From: Clostridia bacterium
Lineage (GTDB): Bacteria; Bacillota; Clostridia; Oscillospirales; QAMX01
Direction of reading: 5' to 3'
Assembly (NCBI GenBank): GCA_017547975.1
Contig: JAFYNU010000025.1
Span: 1 to 7,414, forward strand
DNA: 7,414 nt
How positions within the stretch are numbered: position 1 is the first letter of the stretch; each line of letters opens with the position of its first letter. Of this stretch, positions 6,228 to 7,414 are shown one piece after another. Position numbers and translations under genes: made by a program. Under the pieces are notes generated by a model that saw nothing but the letters and a program-made list of their open reading frames with translations, made no database searches and was not told the origin of the DNA.

Positions 6228-7283
6228 TTATCGTTTGCCCAATTCCCGGCAAAATTCGTTGTACCACAGGCAGCTATCCACCGGGGTGTTGGCGGGAATG
6301 TGATTGCCCACCGACATGATGAAGCCCGGGTAGCGTTTGCCGATATCCATGCAGCGCCGGACCTCCCGACGGATGTCATCCCTGGTGCCGTGTAGCAGGA
6401 TACGGGTATCCGCATTGCCCGCAAAGGCATGGGTCCTGCCATATTTTTCGGCAATGTAGGCCATATCGGTCATAGGTTCCATAACGAAGGCGTTGATACC
6501 GCAGGCGGCAATGTCATCGATGAATTCGGTGTAATTGCCGTCGGAGGTGAAGAGGATCTTCTTCCCCGCCTCCTGCAAATGCCGGAAACAGCGCTTGTAA
6601 GCCGGGAAGATGAATTTCCGGTACCATTCGGGATGAATGAAGGCCCCCTCGGTCCAGACAATGTCGTCATGTACCATCACCACCGGAGCATCCGACTTGG
6701 CAAGGGCTTTGAAATAACGCTCGATCCACATGGAATAGCGTTCCGTGAACTCTCCAAAGGCCTTGGGATCCACCGCCGCGCTGGTCAAGAGCATATTCCA
6801 CCCCAATATCTCGATCAGGCCCGACATCAGGCTGATGTAAATACCGGTCATGGCCACCGCATCCCCCGCCATGACGCATTGCTCCCGGTAGTGCTGATTG
6901 AAGCGACGGATGATCTCCTCTTCTTCCAGCCAGGGCAGTTTTTCGTAGGGGTCAAAGGCGTATACGTCCTCCTCATCGGTGAAGAGTTCGTGTACCTCAC
7001 TATTGAAATCGGTTCCCCCTTCGGCATATTCCGCATGGCCCATTTTGGTCACAAAGGGCTCCAGGAAACCGCTGTTCACCAGAATGCTCCAGTGCATGCA
7101 GATATCCCATTCCTTGCAGAATTTGGCAAAAGCTTCCTGCTCCTTGCCGTTTTTCTGTTCCTCCACCGAGATACCGGTGACCTTTTCCAGGAGCTTGGTG
7201 TGGCCAAACACCGAATATTCCATGCGGCATACCCGGTCGGCCATTTCCAGATTCAGGGCTTTCATGCCCATTTCCTTCAACAT
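6228..7283 (-). CDS. Uroporphyrinogen decarboxylase (URO-D) superfamily protein, not HemE
   Basis: A 351-aa TIM-barrel protein of the URO-D superfamily (PF01208), which includes HemE and corrinoid-dependent methyltransferases such as MtaA. Recognisable elements are VVMVHDDIVWTEGAFIHPEW (residues 201-220), FPAYKRCFRHLQEAGKKIL (226-244), FTSDGN (245-250), INAFVMEP (263-270), FAGNADTRILLHGT (287-300) and GNHIPANTPVDS (326-337). The HemE N-terminal Arg-rich substrate motif is absent, so it is not the heme enzyme. At the places where MtaA-type enzymes have zinc ligands (His-x-Cys and a later Cys), this protein has FTSDGN and GNHIP, with no Cys, so zinc-thiolate chemistry is unlikely. Such proteins occur often in glycan-utilisation clusters with unknown role. 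The ATG at 7283 follows AAAGGAG by 8 nt; an upstream in-frame extension has no support. A second URO-D-like gene lies just upstream. Confidence 0.88.
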   Translation of the reverse strand: MLKEMGMKALNLEMADRVCRMEYSVFGHTKLLEKVTGISVEEQKNGKEQEAFAKFCKEWDICMHWSILVNSGFLEPFVTKMGHAEYAEGGTDFNSEVHELFTDEEDVYAFDPYEKLPWLEEEEIIRRFNQHYREQCVMAGDAVAMTGIYISLMSGLIEILGWNMLLTSAAVDPKAFGEFTERYSMWIERYFKALAKSDAPVVMVHDDIVWTEGAFIHPEWYRKFIFPAYKRCFRHLQEAGKKILFTSDGNYTEFIDDIAACGINAFVMEPMTDMAYIAEKYGRTHAFAGNADTRILLHGTRDDIRREVRRCMDIGKRYPGFIMSVGNHIPANTPVDSCLWYNEFCRELGKR

Positions 7284-7291
7284 ATCGGGCT

Positions 7292-7298
7292 CTCCTTT
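7292..7298 (-). promoter_or_regulatory. Ribosome binding site of the URO-D-like gene
   Basis: AAAGGAG on the minus strand sits 8 nt before the ATG at 7283. It sets that start and excludes the 16-residue upstream extension, which would overlap the 3' end of the preceding gene. Confidence 0.85.
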
Positions 7299-7303
7299 CC
7301 CAT

Positions 7304-7414
7304 TCACCGCGCCGCTTCGATCAGGGCGCAAAGATTTTCGTAGGGTACGTCGGCCTGGATCTCCTGGGCAGGGGCCAGAATGTACCCGCCCTTTTGGGAA
7401 AACGCAGAAGACAC
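7304..7414 (-). CDS. C-terminal end of a second URO-D superfamily protein (partial)
   Basis: Only the last 36 codons and a TGA stop are in the window; the gene continues past the right edge. The visible peptide contains GGYILAPAQEIQADVPYENL (residues 9-28 of the fragment) and ends LIEAAR. The GGYIL-P-x-x-IQ-D-VP-x-EN pattern is the classic C-terminal signature of URO-D superfamily proteins. It stops 20 nt before the start of the complete URO-D-like gene, so the two are probably cotranscribed. The tail differs from that of its neighbour, which ends in a GNHIPANTP-type segment, so they are paralogues of different subgroups rather than a recent duplication. The protein's catalytic residues are outside the window. 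Confidence 0.75.
   Translation of the reverse strand: MSSAFSQKGGYILAPAQEIQADVPYENLCALIEAAR

Noticed and set aside
4572..6395. A 607-codon open frame on the plus strand opposite VanZ, the fucosidase and the URO-D-like gene
   Set aside because: It spans three well-supported minus-strand genes, has no family motif and is low in plausible domain structure. It is an antisense shadow caused by codon bias.
6228..7283. Assignment as hemE, uroporphyrinogen decarboxylase of heme synthesis
   Set aside because: The N-terminal Arg-containing HemE signature is missing, no heme genes are nearby, and the core motifs fit the divergent URO-D-like group.
6429..7343. A 304-codon plus-strand frame opposite the URO-D-like gene
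   Set aside because: It is antisense to a motif-supported gene and runs across the boundary between the two URO-D-like genes.

Overview
The window looks like a carbohydrate-catabolism region from an anaerobic Gram-positive bacterium, most likely a gut Clostridia lineage. This is inferred from strong AAGGAGG-type ribosome binding sites, a VanZ-family membrane protein, moderately high G+C, short intergenic gaps, and an enzyme mix (clan GH-D alpha-galactosidase-like, GH29 fucosidase, PF12831 FAD oxidoreductase, URO-D-like proteins) typical of glycan-foraging anaerobes. No 16S rRNA or other phylogenetic marker is present, so the taxonomic guess is soft.

Layout: two convergent gene strings meet at about 4170-4300. 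The plus-strand string contains a 5'-truncated alpha-galactosidase-like glycoside hydrolase (1-1466), a phosphotriesterase/lactonase-like metalloenzyme (1493-2395), an FAD-dependent oxidoreductase (2425-3717) and a short GNAT acetyltransferase (3728-4165). Gaps are 26, 29 and 10 nt, consistent with one operon. A perfect 14-bp hairpin with T-tracts on both strands (4179-4210) closes it and can serve both directions. The minus-strand string, read from the right edge, is the last 36 codons of one URO-D-like protein (7304-7414), a complete URO-D-like protein (6228-7283), a GH29 alpha-L-fucosidase (4857-6209) and a VanZ-family protein (4302-4829), with gaps of 20, 18 and 27 nt. Its promoter lies outside the window.

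How they may work together (inference): the GH29 enzyme, which lacks a signal peptide, would release fucose from imported oligosaccharides, and the GH-D enzyme would release an alpha-linked sugar, probably galactose. The FAD oxidoreductase next to a PTE-family hydrolase with a full binuclear metal site suggests an oxidise-then-hydrolyse step, such as sugar to lactone to acid, although neither substrate can be read from sequence. The tandem URO-D-like proteins are not HemE. The complete one also lacks the His/Cys zinc ligands of the MtaA-type methyltransferases, so its chemistry is open. No transporter, regulator, mobile element, CRISPR array, tRNA or rRNA was seen. The longest gene-free stretch is the 136-nt convergent gap, which holds the terminator and a second, more complex hairpin (4241-4296).
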